64,000 nucleotides of DNA from Spirodela intermedia (lineage: Eukaryota; Streptophyta; Magnoliopsida; Alismatales; Araceae): positions 1,189,001-1,253,000 of the forward strand of contig LR746278.1 of assembly GCA_902729315.2 (NCBI GenBank), written 5' to 3'. Below the pieces are notes generated by a model that searched no databases, had not been told where the DNA came from, and worked only from the letters and a program-made list of their open reading frames with translations. Each line of letters opens with the position of its first letter. Positions within the stretch are counted from its first letter, which is position 1. Made by a program: the position numbers and the translations under genes. Of this stretch, positions 1 to 12,700 are shown piece by piece.

Positions 1-519
1 CTGGTCAAGAACTATCAACATTGACCTCAGAAAAGAGTATCTTGGAAAAAACCTAAATGGATCAAAATCCAGGGATAAAACAGGAAGTGTTGTCATCAAC
101 GCAGTGGAAGAGGAAAGAAGAAAACAAGAAAAGTCATATGCAACCATTGAAGATAACTCTAGCATAGTGTCAAAGGTCCTTGAGATATCTGCTGAAGATG
201 TGAGAAAAAGAGATATAAAGTGGCATCCGAAATAACTCCTAAAGGTCTAGATTAAATAATTGATGAAAATGATACTCAAGAAATGGACACTCAAAATGAA
301 GTGATAGGCCACAAACAGAACCTAGGCTCCCCTGAAAGAATGAATAATTCATTCCTTCTAAATTAACTCCTATTTGACAGGATGAACCTGACTTGATTCC
401 TACAGGAGAATGGTTGAAAGGAACAAGTGACCTTGGATCTGACCAAGATGTAGCAATAGAAAGATCATCTCACAAGCGTATCAAAACAATGATGAAGAAT
501 CTGAAAATAGAAAGCTAAA
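1..519 (+). pseudogene. Decayed repeat unit of the Glu-rich exon-array gene, cut by the window edge
   Basis: Frame 2 is open from base 2 to a TAA at 233-235 and encodes Lys/Glu-rich sequence like the intact long exons downstream. After that the frame is broken by several stops and shifts. A second piece starts after the acceptor at about 379 and resembles the exon at 2046-2192, but it hits TAA at 517-519. Where intact copies carry GT donors (after 1970 and after 2192), the aligned bases here are AT and CT. I read it as a degenerate copy of the module. Alternatively, parts may still be exons with other splice sites. The true 5' end of the gene lies to the left. Confidence 0.5.
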
Positions 520-636
520 AATGTCAATCCCAAAGCTTAGAAGTTTTTATGTGTCACTCTTTTGTCACAATCAATAAAAAATTTCATTTCTATCGGTTCC
601 TCTCAAGAAAGACTAACGGTTTTTATGCTATAACAG

Positions 637-3083
637 ATCCAAGACACTATTGATTCAGAAACAAGCGCAGGGCACATGCAGCTTCAAGAAAATCAGGTAA
701 ACAAGCCAAATGAACGAGAAGTTGCGACAATAACAACAATTGAAAGCCAAGAGGTAATTTTGTGCGAAATATTATACCTCACTGTTTGTACCTGCCATAA
801 CTTTTTGAGCCATTTTTCCTTTTAGGGCAAAGTTGAAGCTTCTAGCTTCCATATTATAGAGAAAGCATTTGGAGCAACACCTGAAGCAGAACCAGTCAAA
901 ACGAGATCAGTCGAGCATATAGAATTCCACACTGGAGCAGAGGGAAACAAGAGCACCAAACAAACTATCTTCAAAGAAAAGATAGAGGCGAATGAAATAG
1001 AACTTGTCAGCGATCCAGTAAGAGAAATCCACAATGTAGGAGAGGAAAAACGAAGACAAGAAGATTCATGTACGGGAATTGAAGAGAACAGTGGTACACC
1101 GTTAAATGGATCCGAGATACCACCAGAGGATGCGGACAATGAGAAAAACAACACAAAAGAAGAGGAAGCTTCCGAAAACATCAATATTAGATATTCAATG
1201 TCAAAAACAAAAGTTGAGGAAGTTGAGATGGAAGCAGAACTTGAGGAAGAGGCATTTAAAAGGAAGCCAACGGATGTAGACAATAGAACTGCAAAATCAG
1301 AAGAGACTGAAGAAAGAGGCGCTCCAAATCAAGAGGTATTTTAGGAAAATAAGCTAATGTACACATGGCATGCGCAATATGTTTCTTCTAATCTGAAGGT
1401 CATATGTTTGACAGATCAAATCTGATTTGATTCTACAAGACAATCGGAGAAAAATAGAAAATGAATCTGGAACCACTACTTTAGCAAAAGTTGAAACACA
1501 AGAGGTACTTCAAGAGGTGTTGTAGAAGAAATATTAAACCTCACTATTCATATCATCATTAACGTTTTTTATCACTTTCTTTCTCTGGACAGGTCAAAGT
1601 TTCCACCTTCCAAACAGTAGAGAAAACATTTGAAACAACAATGTCAACAGAACCAATCAAAATTGAAGTATTAGAGGATACTGGACTTCATCACAAATCA
1701 GAAGAAAATCAGACAGATGAACATAATATCTTGGTAGAAGAAATGATGGCTAAAAACCCTGACGACCAAGAATCCATTGATGAACCAGGAAGGTTCAACA
1801 TTCGCATTGTAGAAGAGGAAAAAGGACAAAAATCTTCTCATACGATGATGAAACGAGAAAGCTTTGAGGACATAATAGAAGCAAAACTTGAGGAGGAGGC
1901 ATGTAAAAACAAGCCCAAAGATCTGGAAGAGACTAATGACATTGTACAAGCAACGAATCCTAATGAAAAGGTGAGTAAATAATTTAACCAAATGTATCCG
2001 AATGGAGGCCAGAATTGTTTTCCCTAATGCAACTCTGTTTGATAGGTTGAAACTGGCTTAATTCCCAAACTAGAAGACACAAAAGCAACAACTGACCAGC
2101 AATGTGGCAAAGACATGTTAGAGACTGAAACTCCAGGTAGAAAGAATATCTTAGAAGAGGATCACAACTGTGAAAGTGCTGAACTTAGAAAGGTCAGAAA
2201 CTTCAAATCTTCAATTCTTGCACAATTCATATGTTTCTCAATTTATCAACCCCGTCAAAATCTGCCATTGCCTTCTTTAATATCAAGTAGTATTATTGGT
2301 GCGTGGTAATTGCAGATTCAAGGCACTGCTAATCTGGAACCAGACCTAACATCTGTGAAGCTACAAAACAATCAGAGAAGCACAGAAAACGATTCAAATA
2401 TCACACCAGCAAGAGTCGAAGACCAAGAGGTAGTTCACTATTATCAACGCATTAAACATCACTCTTTATGACTTTCTAAAGTTTTTATGCCATTCATCTC
2501 TCTTGGATAGGTTGAAGCTTATTATAATATTCAAACCATGGAAGAAAATTCTGAAGCAGAGACTGCAACAGACCTGCATAATATTCTGGAAGAAAAGAAC
2601 CCAAAACAATGTGGCAAACCAGAAACAACTGATAAACTAGGAAGTACTGACATCAGCAATGCAGAGGAGGAAGCAAGAGAAGAAAATCCGTCCACAAACA
2701 TGGAAGAGAGCACTAGTGCAACGTCAAAATCACTCAACATACCTACTGAGGATGTGAACATAGAGGACAAAAGCGTAAAGGTAGAGAGAGATTCCAAGGA
2801 AATTTGTAGCACAAACATTGAGCATCCAACATTTGAACAAAGTTCCGAAGAAGTTGAAACAGAAGCCAAACATGGAACAAGGGCATGTGAAAACATCCCC
2901 ACAGATCTAGATGGGCCTGAGAAGGCAAACAACATTGTAGAAACAGAGGCTGAAAGTAACAGCAACGACCAACAAGAAAGAACAGTCACAGAAGAATCAA
3001 CAAAGACACAAAAGCCTTGTGGTCAGGATGAAGAACGGGCCAGACAATTAGAGACTGCTGAACAAACAAATCCAAATGAAGAG
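637..3083 (+). repeat. Tandemly duplicated exon modules (short A, long B, medium C)
   Basis: Exons fall into three recurring types. A (about 38 aa, ending Gln-Glu before the donor): 637-753, 2316-2429, and the tail of 1415-1504. B (126-191 aa, starting with a Val/Gly-Lys/Glu-Val motif): 826-1335, 1593-1970, 2511-3083. C (49 aa): 2046-2192, plus a decayed copy near 380-519. The introns between A and B also align: all contain an ATTA-rich stretch followed by a CTCACT-like motif and a T-rich tract. All exons are a multiple of three long, so gain or loss of modules keeps the frame. Confidence 0.75.
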
Positions 3084-5523
3084 GTCGAATTGGTACAAAA
3101 AATTGTTGTTTATTGTTATGTTGAGTTTCTAGCTGAATTATTCCTGTTATATAACAGATTAAATATACATATAACAAAATTTCATCAAAGCAGAATGCCG
3201 AAACATTGGGGAGCACTACATACGAGCAGAAACAGGAGGAAGCTTGCAGCTTATCAGTTTTGTGCGCACCAGCGGAAGAAAGCAACCGGGAGAATGTAAG
3301 TGGAACTACTAGGACAGATTTGTTTATTAATATTCCATCATTAAATTATATTTACTTGTTATGCAGGACAAGGAATCTAATAGTGAATCCTTCAAACATG
3401 ATTTTGGAATGATGTGCTCGAGTCTGGGGACAGAAGCTAAGGAATCCAGGGATGAACAACCAAATCTATCAACTGTCACAGAAGTGAGTAACGAGTTTGA
3501 TGAAATGACAGCTTTCACAAGGTGAGATAAGAATAAAAAAAATTGTATTTCACAACTTCCTTTTATTTTTTTCCCCATTTTCACAATAATAAGGTATTTT
3601 CCTACGCATAATAGTTTAAAGATGCCCTCAAGAAGCCAGTCAATCAGAAGTGAGTTAATGATTGTTTACACCGAGCAAATAGGAGACAAGAAAGATCTGG
3701 ATGAAACCACACATAGGGAAGCTCATGAAGGATCAAACGAAGAAGCCAAGGTTGTGCAAGCAAGTGAAGAACTCAAGAAAACATGTCCTGCTTTAACTGA
3801 AGGGTCTATTCGTGAAGATAATACAACAACTGAAGAAAAAAGAAACTTTCCAATGGAAGTAAAAAGCAGTGCATCACAGTTAACTGAAGAACAGCCAGCC
3901 AAAACCCATTTTCCATGTTCAGAGGTAACTGATATCAACGGTATCACATGTATAAAAGATGAGCCTGTTTACAAAGTTGACCACTCTTCTTCATCAGTAG
4001 AATGGGAATTGGGAGCAATATCAGATAATAGTGATGAGCATCAATTGGAAGCCACAATCGTTGGGTTTAAATCACAGAGTCTTGGGATAGCAGATGCTCC
4101 TCCCACACTAGTACCAGTGGAAGAAAAACTCATGACGGAAGAAAGGCAAGAGGTGAAGCCAATAAGAGATGAGAATGATAAACTTCCCGAAATTGATACA
4201 TCACAAAGGGAAGAAAACAAACAGATTGGCATTAGCCATTTGCCTGTGTCACAGCTACTGACAGACAGAATACTGAGAGAAGAAGGTGACAAGCAATGCA
4301 TTGTCATCAAAGAAGATGACGCCAAAGATTGTTTTGGAGGAGCGGATAATACAAGACAGCAGGAGAACTCAGACCTTTCATCAGACAAACAAGAAAAGAC
4401 AGAAGAATGTACGTCACAAAATCCAATTGAAGTTTCCAATGATGTTACATTGATACTGGAAGATCAGAGCAGTGACAAACAAAACAGTCCAAACAACAGT
4501 GATGAAGAAAAGCTCAACAGAACTGATATAGTCTTGCCCGTGCCAGAAATGTTGATCAACAATGCCAAAAAGGAAGGTTTGATGGCTGAGATAAGCCATG
4601 AATTACCCCAAGACGAGAAGAAGAGTGCAGCAGTAGAAAAAAGTAAAACAAAATGTGAAAAGAAAAATGGTGAGATCGTAAGTCCTGATCCAATGACCAA
4701 CGAAAAGAATGATGAAGCTGAAGCAACAGAAAAAAGGGAATCCTTCAATGCTAATCAGGACCTACACGAAAGTCCAGAGACCCTATTGCTTGCTGAAACT
4801 CCAAACAATAAGATATTGCAAGAGGAAGGAAGGCAGGAATTTGAGGAAACAAAAGAAAGCCATCCAAATATTGAAATGCTCGAAAAAGCTATGACTGTGG
4901 ATATTTCATCAGAAATGATTGTCATTGAAACAAAGAAATCCCAAGGGAGTGGCGAATCTCTCTTGAGTATCCAGCATCCTACACAGAGATCAATACGCCC
5001 AGTTATAGAAGTCAACCAGATACCAGAAGAAGCTTCAGAATCAACCCAAGAAGGAAAAGTAAGGATTCAGGCAGATGATAAAAAGGGAAGAATTACTGAT
5101 GAACATATCACCAGAGAAATCCCAGTTGAGGAAGTAAAAGAATTAACTTCAGACAAGTTTTATCTATTGAATTTCCAAACTGGGTCTACAGACGAAGGTA
5201 TTTATATGCCAGAAAATACTACGGAAGAAAAAAATCTCCCAATCAGCAAAGATGAATCAAGTAAAGATGTAATAGATGTGCAAATTGAAGAGAAGAAATC
5301 TGATGAAGAAGAAGAGAGGAATGAAGAAGACCATAATGCAGACAAATCAGTCACTGAGGTTTCTGCGACAATTGAGATGACAGAAGGAGAACCAAAGCCA
5401 GCGCATAAGAAATCTCACAATATATTATCAGGTGTTAAATCAAAAGTCAAACACTCAATTGCAAAAGTGAAGAAGGTCATCACAGGAAAGCCTTCCCAAT
5501 CAAAGACAATGGCTGCAAAGTAA
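637..5523 (+). CDS. Large Glu/Lys-rich repetitive protein with basic C-terminus (partial, 3' part of gene)
   Basis: I do not recognise a named family. Ten exons can be joined, all in phase 0: 637-753, 826-1335, 1415-1504, 1593-1970, 2046-2192, 2316-2429, 2511-3083, 3194-3295, 3367-3483 and 3622-5523. They give 1349 residues in this window; upstream exons are missing or decayed. The protein is highly acidic and hydrophilic, full of E, K, S, T and N, with no membrane segment or enzyme motif. It is probably disordered or coiled. The last exon (633 aa) contains loose repeats around Leu-Pro and EEG motifs. It ends in a short basic tail with regularly spaced Val-Lys pairs, of a kind I recall from uncharacterised plant 'titin-like' annotations. 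The last exon begins exactly with ATG, so a short isoform from 3622 is possible. Confidence 0.75.
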
Positions 5524-5707
5524 CACGTTTAAGCAGTCAGAGTATGACTGTATCGGTATATTGTTTGTATCTATGACTTTGTAATATGTGAAGGCTGCAA
5601 TAGTGCTTTCCATATACCCTCAACAGTACCTGCTTGTTCTTTTCGGTATTGAGATGGCCCTATAGATAAAATTGAATGGTTTGCCATTTCAGGGTTGTTG
5701 TAGAAAT

Positions 5708-5713
5708 AATAAA
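5708..5713 (+). terminator. Candidate polyadenylation signal AATAAA of the Glu-rich gene
   Basis: A canonical hexamer lies 185 bases after the stop codon at 5521-5523, in a T-rich 3' region. This is a sensible distance for a plant 3' UTR. Confidence 0.45.
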
Positions 5714-5899
5714 GTTCTACACCATTTTTCCCCATTGTGTAAATTCTGATGTCCAGGAATATAATACATTCATGTATGGCTACTAAACATGAGAACTGCG
5801 TCGCATCACAAAGATCCTCAACATACTCCTCAGACACTCAATCTTATAACCTTTGGTATTTTAATCTGTACCTTAGAGTTGAAAAGATTTTAAGACTAC

Positions 5900-8800
5900 A
5901 CACATATGTTTAATGCTACATCCTCAAAGTGTAAGGCATTAGGAAAACATCATATTCACTGATGCTAGATTCTCAAGGACGACATCATCTTTCCTGATGC
6001 TAGATTCCCGTTTTCGTCAGTTTCAGGGATTTCAGGGCCAGATTCTCAAAGGATTTAAAATTATATGACTCGAAAAATAGAAGCAATATGTCATTCATTA
6101 GAAGGATAACCTTGGCCGTACAATCATGAGACGTAAAAACATATCACAACTTTGAAGTACACAATATTTTTTCCAACAACGTACTCTCTTATTATTCACC
6201 CCAAATTGGCCGAATCACTAAATTAGATAGGCCAGCACACTTGGGCTTTTGTGTGCACCCTACCATCGCTACAAGAGGAAAGCAAGGAGCACAAGACCCT
6301 AAATATTTTTTAAATTCAGGATGAAACATTCAATGAAGATAATGTTAATGGTACTCCAGATGACGGTGCATGAAATGCCAATCTTCCGAGGTTGGACCAA
6401 GATCTACATCTCAAGACCCAGAAATTAACGGTACCCATGGACTGACGCCAGCATGCACAAAACACCATCGTACTGATTCCCCTTAGATGATCCAAAAACG
6501 ATGGTACCGCAAGATAAATCTCAGTCATGTGACATCTAAATGTAAATTCAAAAAAATAATAAGTAAGAAACTTCCATAGATTTCCATACGGAATGCTGAA
6601 TTAAGATGTTTTTTGTTGATGTTTATCAAAAAAGAACGATTTATATTGACAAATGAGCAATATATCAATCATAATTTTCAGTTTCCTAATTTCTATTTCA
6701 TTTTTTTAGTATTTTCTACTTATTATTAATTCTAACAACTCACCAGATCCTTCAAATATGAATCATTCAGACCGCTTAAGTTTTTTACTTGTATCTGAAT
6801 CTTAGACCTGTGTTTTAAAATAGGGAACAATTAAGTGCTTGTCATGAACCTGTGAATAAGAAATTTTCCTACATGTAAAAAGTCCTCGGCTCAATCGCCA
6901 GCATAGTACATCGCGGAAACGATCACCTCATCCGAAAGTGAGAAACATAAAATAGGACGAGGGAGAAGGAGAAAAAATAACAGGCAAGTGGAAGACGGAG
7001 TACCGAAGAGGCGCGGTGCATATACTACTGGCAGTGCATCAAACCGTGCATGAAAACTATAGAGACATCCCTCGCATCGCCCCGATAGATAGTCGTCACG
7101 GAGCCCTAGAGCAGGGGACGACATGTAATCCAAAATGAGTGAGGAGGCCAGGCGATTAATGTTATGAGTATTCGCACTTTTCCCAGAGCGACCTTCCAAT
7201 CTTCATGTCCGAAGAAGGACGGCCCAAACAGAGGCAGAATCAGACCCATTGTTCAAGCCGATGAATAGCAGCAGGCATCGATCTCCTCCAAGACTGCATT
7301 CACATTGCCGACATGATGAAAGAAGAAGCGCGGAGCAGGAGGAGCTCTGTGGACGTTCCCATCTTGCTCCTCGTCACCCTGCCCCTGAAGGAAGCTGCTC
7401 CGACCCCGCCGGTGACTCCGCTCCTCCATGCCAGTAGCTCTCGACGATTGGTCTTGAAATGCTTCGACGTCCCGCCGAAGACTCACATTCGGGAAATACT
7501 CCGGCAACACAGATGAACGGGGCAGCCCGGTCCTGAAAATCAAATTTCGGGCCGAACATAACCAGTACTAGGCCCGACTGGAGGTCCGAGCTTTTCCACC
7601 CTTACATGGGCGAACAGAAAAAATATGGAGCCCAATCAACATATTTTCCTAAAGTAGCCATTTTCCGGAAAATAAATATGAATTATGACGTCTTATTATC
7701 GTCCAGATTCAGACTAGCCCTTGATAAAAATCTCAATTCATCAAAAACAGTTTTCTTATTTTTTATAAATAACCTGAATATATTTTAAACTCGAAAATAG
7801 AATATAACCTTCATATTCATGTGGAATGTGACTTTCATGAATTCTGAATATGCACTGGTGTAAAATTCTGGATAAAACGATTTCTCACGTGTGGTTGTTT
7901 ATTGTTCAAAAAAAGTTGTGATTTTTGTATTTTTGTGAATAATTTAATTATTGTCGAATTTAATTTAAATATAAAATAGAGATATGTGCCTCGTCAGCAT
8001 CAATCTCTCCACCTTTGTCGCCTATAAAAAACGTGTAGAATCGAATGTTTATTAAGATATAAATTATATACATTTTTTCCATGTAAAATGAGGAATCGTT
8101 ATAACCCTCTACTAATGCATTTCAAAAAAGTATTTTGTAAAAACTATTTTGACGAGGGTTGTTAAAACGGTTTCGTAAAAACGAACCTTATAAGGTTAAA
8201 ATGCATACAGAAAAAGAGACGAGGACCAGTTCTACATTTATGTAGTAAAGAATATTAAATATTTCGCTATTATCAATGCATAAGTAATGAAGTTTATTCT
8301 CTCTCTCTCTCTCTCTCTCTTTCTCCAACTCGACTAGTCAAAATCGGGATTCATGGGAGCTAAATTACATAACTACCATTCGTCTGATTAAATAATTATA
8401 AGTATAAAAAATAAAAATAAAACGAAACCCGCAGGTCTAGTCCCAAACGGAGTAAACAAGACCGACATCGTACGAAGTTGACTTCCCCATCTTGTCCACG
8501 AGGGATAGTTCTACGGGTCAAATCTGCCGGCAATGGTCAAAACAAGTGGAGTCAAATTATTATCTCGCGATTAAAGATCGCCGGCGACGAAACGACCCCC
8601 TTCGAAGACGAACCGCGGCCGGAATTCATCCAGGGGTTTGCCTGTCAACTGTTTCGGTCCGAGATCCTGTGCTGACCAGGGGCTCTGGAGAATTCCCGCG
8701 GAATTCAAGCGACCGAGAGATTCGACTTGACGGAAGATGACGGTGGAAGGAGATAGCAGACCTGGATTGCAACTGCCGGCAGCAAGATCATCACGGTTAC

Positions 8801-9360
8801 TTCTGAGGAATGCACGAGGCTAGTCGTCTGTATCCCCGGGGGAAAAAGAAGATCAAGTTGAAATCCACCGGCAACCAACAGGAACCAGATCTCAATCCTC
8901 ATTGTGACGATTTCCGGTGGATCGGATCCGTCTGAGATTGGAGGAGGACCATAGATGTCACCGCCGGGTACAACTCTGCCATCCCTTTCTCCTCCCTCAC
9001 CCACGGGCATGGCGTGGAAGAAGGGAGAAGGGGGAAAAAGGCGGTCAGGGGGAGGAAGAGTGGGGGTGAGTCATTCAAAGGGGGCGAGCGAAGAGGACGA
9101 CCATGTCTTGCCTAAACACGGACTTGTTTTGAAAATTTTATCAATATTTTTTTAGTCCCCCATAAAACTATGTTAGTGCAAAAAACCCTAACTTTTATGT
9201 ATGCGAAGTTCCGAGTTATTCTCATATGAGACCCAGAGTATGAACGTATATACATTTTTTTAAAAAATCAAAATATAGGATATGATTTTATAGGTGTATC
9301 GGTAATAGGATTTATGTGTAAATTAGATTCTTTATAAAATGGGTAGGCTCTTTTTTTTCT
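5900..9360. other. Intergenic region, no supported gene
   Basis: The region is mostly AT-rich. It has a direct-repeat motif around 5961 and 5995 (a shared CTGATGCTAGATTC-type block). Two GC-richer islands at about 6890-7620 and 8450-9110 hold short ORFs on both strands, up to 102 codons, none of which resembles a protein I know. The 7200-7600 island contains several GGCCC-type boxes and could be a dead promoter or leader. A CT microsatellite lies at 8299-8325. I see no terminal repeats or transposase-like sequence. Confidence 0.5.
8299..8325. repeat. (CT)n microsatellite
   Basis: About eleven CT units followed by TTCTCC, in an AT-rich intergenic setting about 1.4 kb upstream of the first SEC14 gene. 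Confidence 0.9.
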
Positions 9361-9701
9361 GAGTCCAATTGGTTGCTTTTTGTGAAGGGCTTCGATCAAC
9401 CTACCTCGTCCTCCTGTACTTCTCTTTCCTCCCACCCGGCCCCCCGAAGTAGCAATACCCTCGTCGGAGGGAAGGAAGCGAGCCTGGTGCAGACCTGCGG
9501 CGCCGCTTCTGACAGATTTACCTTCTCTTCTCCCCCCTCGGACGATACGAGGGTGGGTTCAGGGGGTGTACGGCATATTTATCTTCTGGTTGACAGGAGT
9601 TTTGGTTCCTGACCGTTTCCCCGTCACTTTAGGGTTTCCGACGTTCGGCAGATGGGCCCTTGATCGTGGGGGGCTGTTATATCGTTTCGTAGAGGTTGGA
9701 G

Positions 9702-12700
9702 ATGTCAGGACCACCCGACTGTTTCTCGAGGCCTTGTGAGTTATTAACCAAAGATCGGTTCTTTGTTCTTTTCTAGTATTCTTTGTTCTTTGATCAGTTT
9801 CATGTTATTCTTTACCCTTGCTGCCTCCTCTGAATCCTAGTTGCTGTGGACGATTTAATATTTTTTTCAAGTTTCGGCTTTTCTAGCTTTTTGCGAGATT
9901 GGGCTCCCGGTGTTGTGATGGTTTGCATCCTCATGTTTTAGTATTCTCGAAGAATCACTCATTGATAATCATAATGAAGAATTATTCTATTCTTAATCTA
10001 ACTGTTGGATGCTCCTGGACGTTTTCGCGTTGTTGGCAAGCACTTTTTGCTGGAGTACTTCTAGATTTGGCAGAAAAGACACTAATTGTTCTTCGTCTTT
10101 GATGAAAAGAACTCTCTGAATTTGCCTTTCTTACTTTAGTAATTGTGAAAGATATTATGGCATGCTTATTATTTGTAAAATGTAAATTTATGTAGAATCG
10201 CGTGAAAAATATTAGTTGTAATTGTGAAAAATATTTCGAAGGCAGTTTTATTTTATTACTGCAGTGAAGAAGTGTCCTATTCATGGTTAAAATCCCTCGA
10301 GTTGGCATATATCACATCATCGTTTATCGTTTTCTGATATTTATGATGGATTAATTCCTCAAAAATGTGTAAATCAGAATTGCATGCCAAATCCTAACTT
10401 CTCAAAGTTCGATTCCCTCCCCCAACTCACGAGCATGGTGTTTTTTGAAGCACGAAACAATAGGCGTATTCTAGAGGAAACTTGTCTAATTTAAACCTGG
10501 TTGAGAGGGCCTGTAATACGAATAGAATGCTTCTATGGGCCGTATTATCACATGGAAAAATATTGTTATGAGGTGTACTTATCACCCATTGAATGATCCC
10601 ATCGATGTAGAGCTGTTTAGTAATGGGTTGTACATCATTGACAGTTGGGTATGTATGCAGGTTTTGATGGGATTTCCTGTCATGAGGATAGGAAGGAAAA
10701 GAAATCTGATTTTGAGAATTCTGAGGATGAGAGGAGAACAAGAATTGGATCCTTAAAGAAAAAGGCTTTGGATGCATCCACAAAGCTCAGACACTCTTTG
10801 AAGAAAAGAGGCAGAAGAAAGAGTGACAGTCGAGTTGTCTCTATTGAAGATGTTAGGGATATTGAGGAGCTACGAGCGGTTGATTCATTTCGGCATGCAT
10901 TGATGTTGGATGATCTTCTTCCTGCCAGGCACGATGATTATCACATGATGCTGAGGTAATTTCTTGTTTTTCTCTTTAAATTTAAAATGCTTTCTTCCTG
11001 CTTTTCGGATTTTTGTTTTTTTTTTCTTGTAAAGTGGAAACTGCGCCCAGTCTTGATGTCAAATTCAAATGTCATTCAAGGAAAGGACAGGGGCTATTGT
11101 GGTAACACTTTGAGGTGTCACGTGAGAGTAGAACTAGAACTTACTAGGATAAAGACTACTCGGCGATTCTTAATCATACAATTTTAATGCAGAAGAGAAC
11201 CCTATTTCATTTCTCTTAATCTTTCTAAATGTCAAGTTCCCTCTAATTTATGATAAGCATTAATGTGCCCGCAGCAAGTATTATCTTCTAGTAAGTATTA
11301 GTTTTTATTGGATGTACACCTTGCTAGTAATTGCTTAATGACCTGTAGGTATAGTACATGGTGGAGATTTTGCAAAAGAATGGAATCATAGTGATTACTT
11401 TGCACTGCTATCCCGCTTGCGCTATTTGTTATGCCCATATATCGATTTTTCTCAATTTCTTCTGTTTCATTTCAGATTTTTGAAGGCACGAAAGTTTGAC
11501 ATTGAGAAAGCGAAACACATGTGGTCTGAAATGCTTCAGTGGAGGAAGGATTTTGGGGTTGACACAATTATTGAGGTAGAAATATTTAGTTTGCATCAAC
11601 TTTAACACCTAGACTGCGATGTTGTTTGTTATACTTTTGGATTAAATAGTTATGCTACTATTGATGTAGAATGGGATCCCATAATAGGTACTTGTTTCGA
11701 TTCCTTTTATTTGGCTTCGAACCACGTCGATTGAGTTATACACCCCTAAAACTTGCACATGGTAGCTACAAGGATGATTATGAAACTATTTAGAAAAAAC
11801 GCACTATAGACTTAATAAAAGCAAGACAAAAAATTGAGAGAAAAGAACATCAGATATGCTGCTTGGTCAATGTAGATTGCTTCTTTAATTCATAACAAGG
11901 CACCTACATATTCTCTTGGCTTCAGTTTGCCTATACATTATATAATTCATAACAGGTTGCAGCTAAATTATTATTTTATCATTAAGAATGTGCGGGAAAC
12001 CTCTTTGTGGTAATCATACACATCGTTAATAGCTCCTCATGCTAAATATAGGAACTGAATTTATACCATGCTTGTTCTTTGTCAGGATTTTGAATACAGT
12101 GAATTGAATGACGTTCAAAAGTATTATCCACACGGGTATCATGGTGTGGATAAGGAAGGCAAACCCATCTACATCGAAAGATTGGGGAAAGTTGACCCAA
12201 CTAAGCTCATGGAAGTGACAAGCATGGATCGTTACATAAAATATCATGTTAAGGAGTTTGAGAGAAGCTTTTCGATAAGGTTTCCAGCTTGCTCAATTGC
12301 AGAAAAAAGGCATATTGATTCAACTACAACAATTTTGGATGTCCATGGTGTGGTAGGTTGCATTCTCTCCCTCTTTTATCAAGTGCAGATTCGATTCTGC
12401 TTTAGACGTTCTACCATTTTGAGTTATATGGTCCTTCATGTAATATACTTTTGTAAACTCAGGCCTTGAAAAACTTCAATAAGGCTGCAAGAGAGCTTAT
12501 TATACGTCTGCAGAAAATTGATGGTGATAACTACCCTGAGGTAAAGTTTCATTGATTTCATTTTTGTACAAAATATTTATATATTGAATTTTTCGAGGGC
12601 TTGAATTTGGATACAATACAATCTAAAACTATATTTTTTCAGACCTTGTGCAGAATGTATATCATCAATGCTGGTCCAGGTTTTAGATTACTGTGGAACA

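Noticed and set aside
822-1283. 153-codon minus-strand ORF, Ser-rich
   Set aside because: Antisense shadow of the Glu/Lys-rich plus-strand exon 826-1335; plus-strand splice sites, phases and repeat structure support the plus strand.
2531-2989. 152-codon minus-strand ORF
   Set aside because: Antisense of the plus exon 2511-3083, with the same Ser/Leu composition expected from reversed Glu/Lys codons.
6891-7543. Small minus-strand ORFs of 96-102 codons
   Set aside because: No similarity, no coherent splice structure and no neighbouring exons; kept only as part of the intergenic description.
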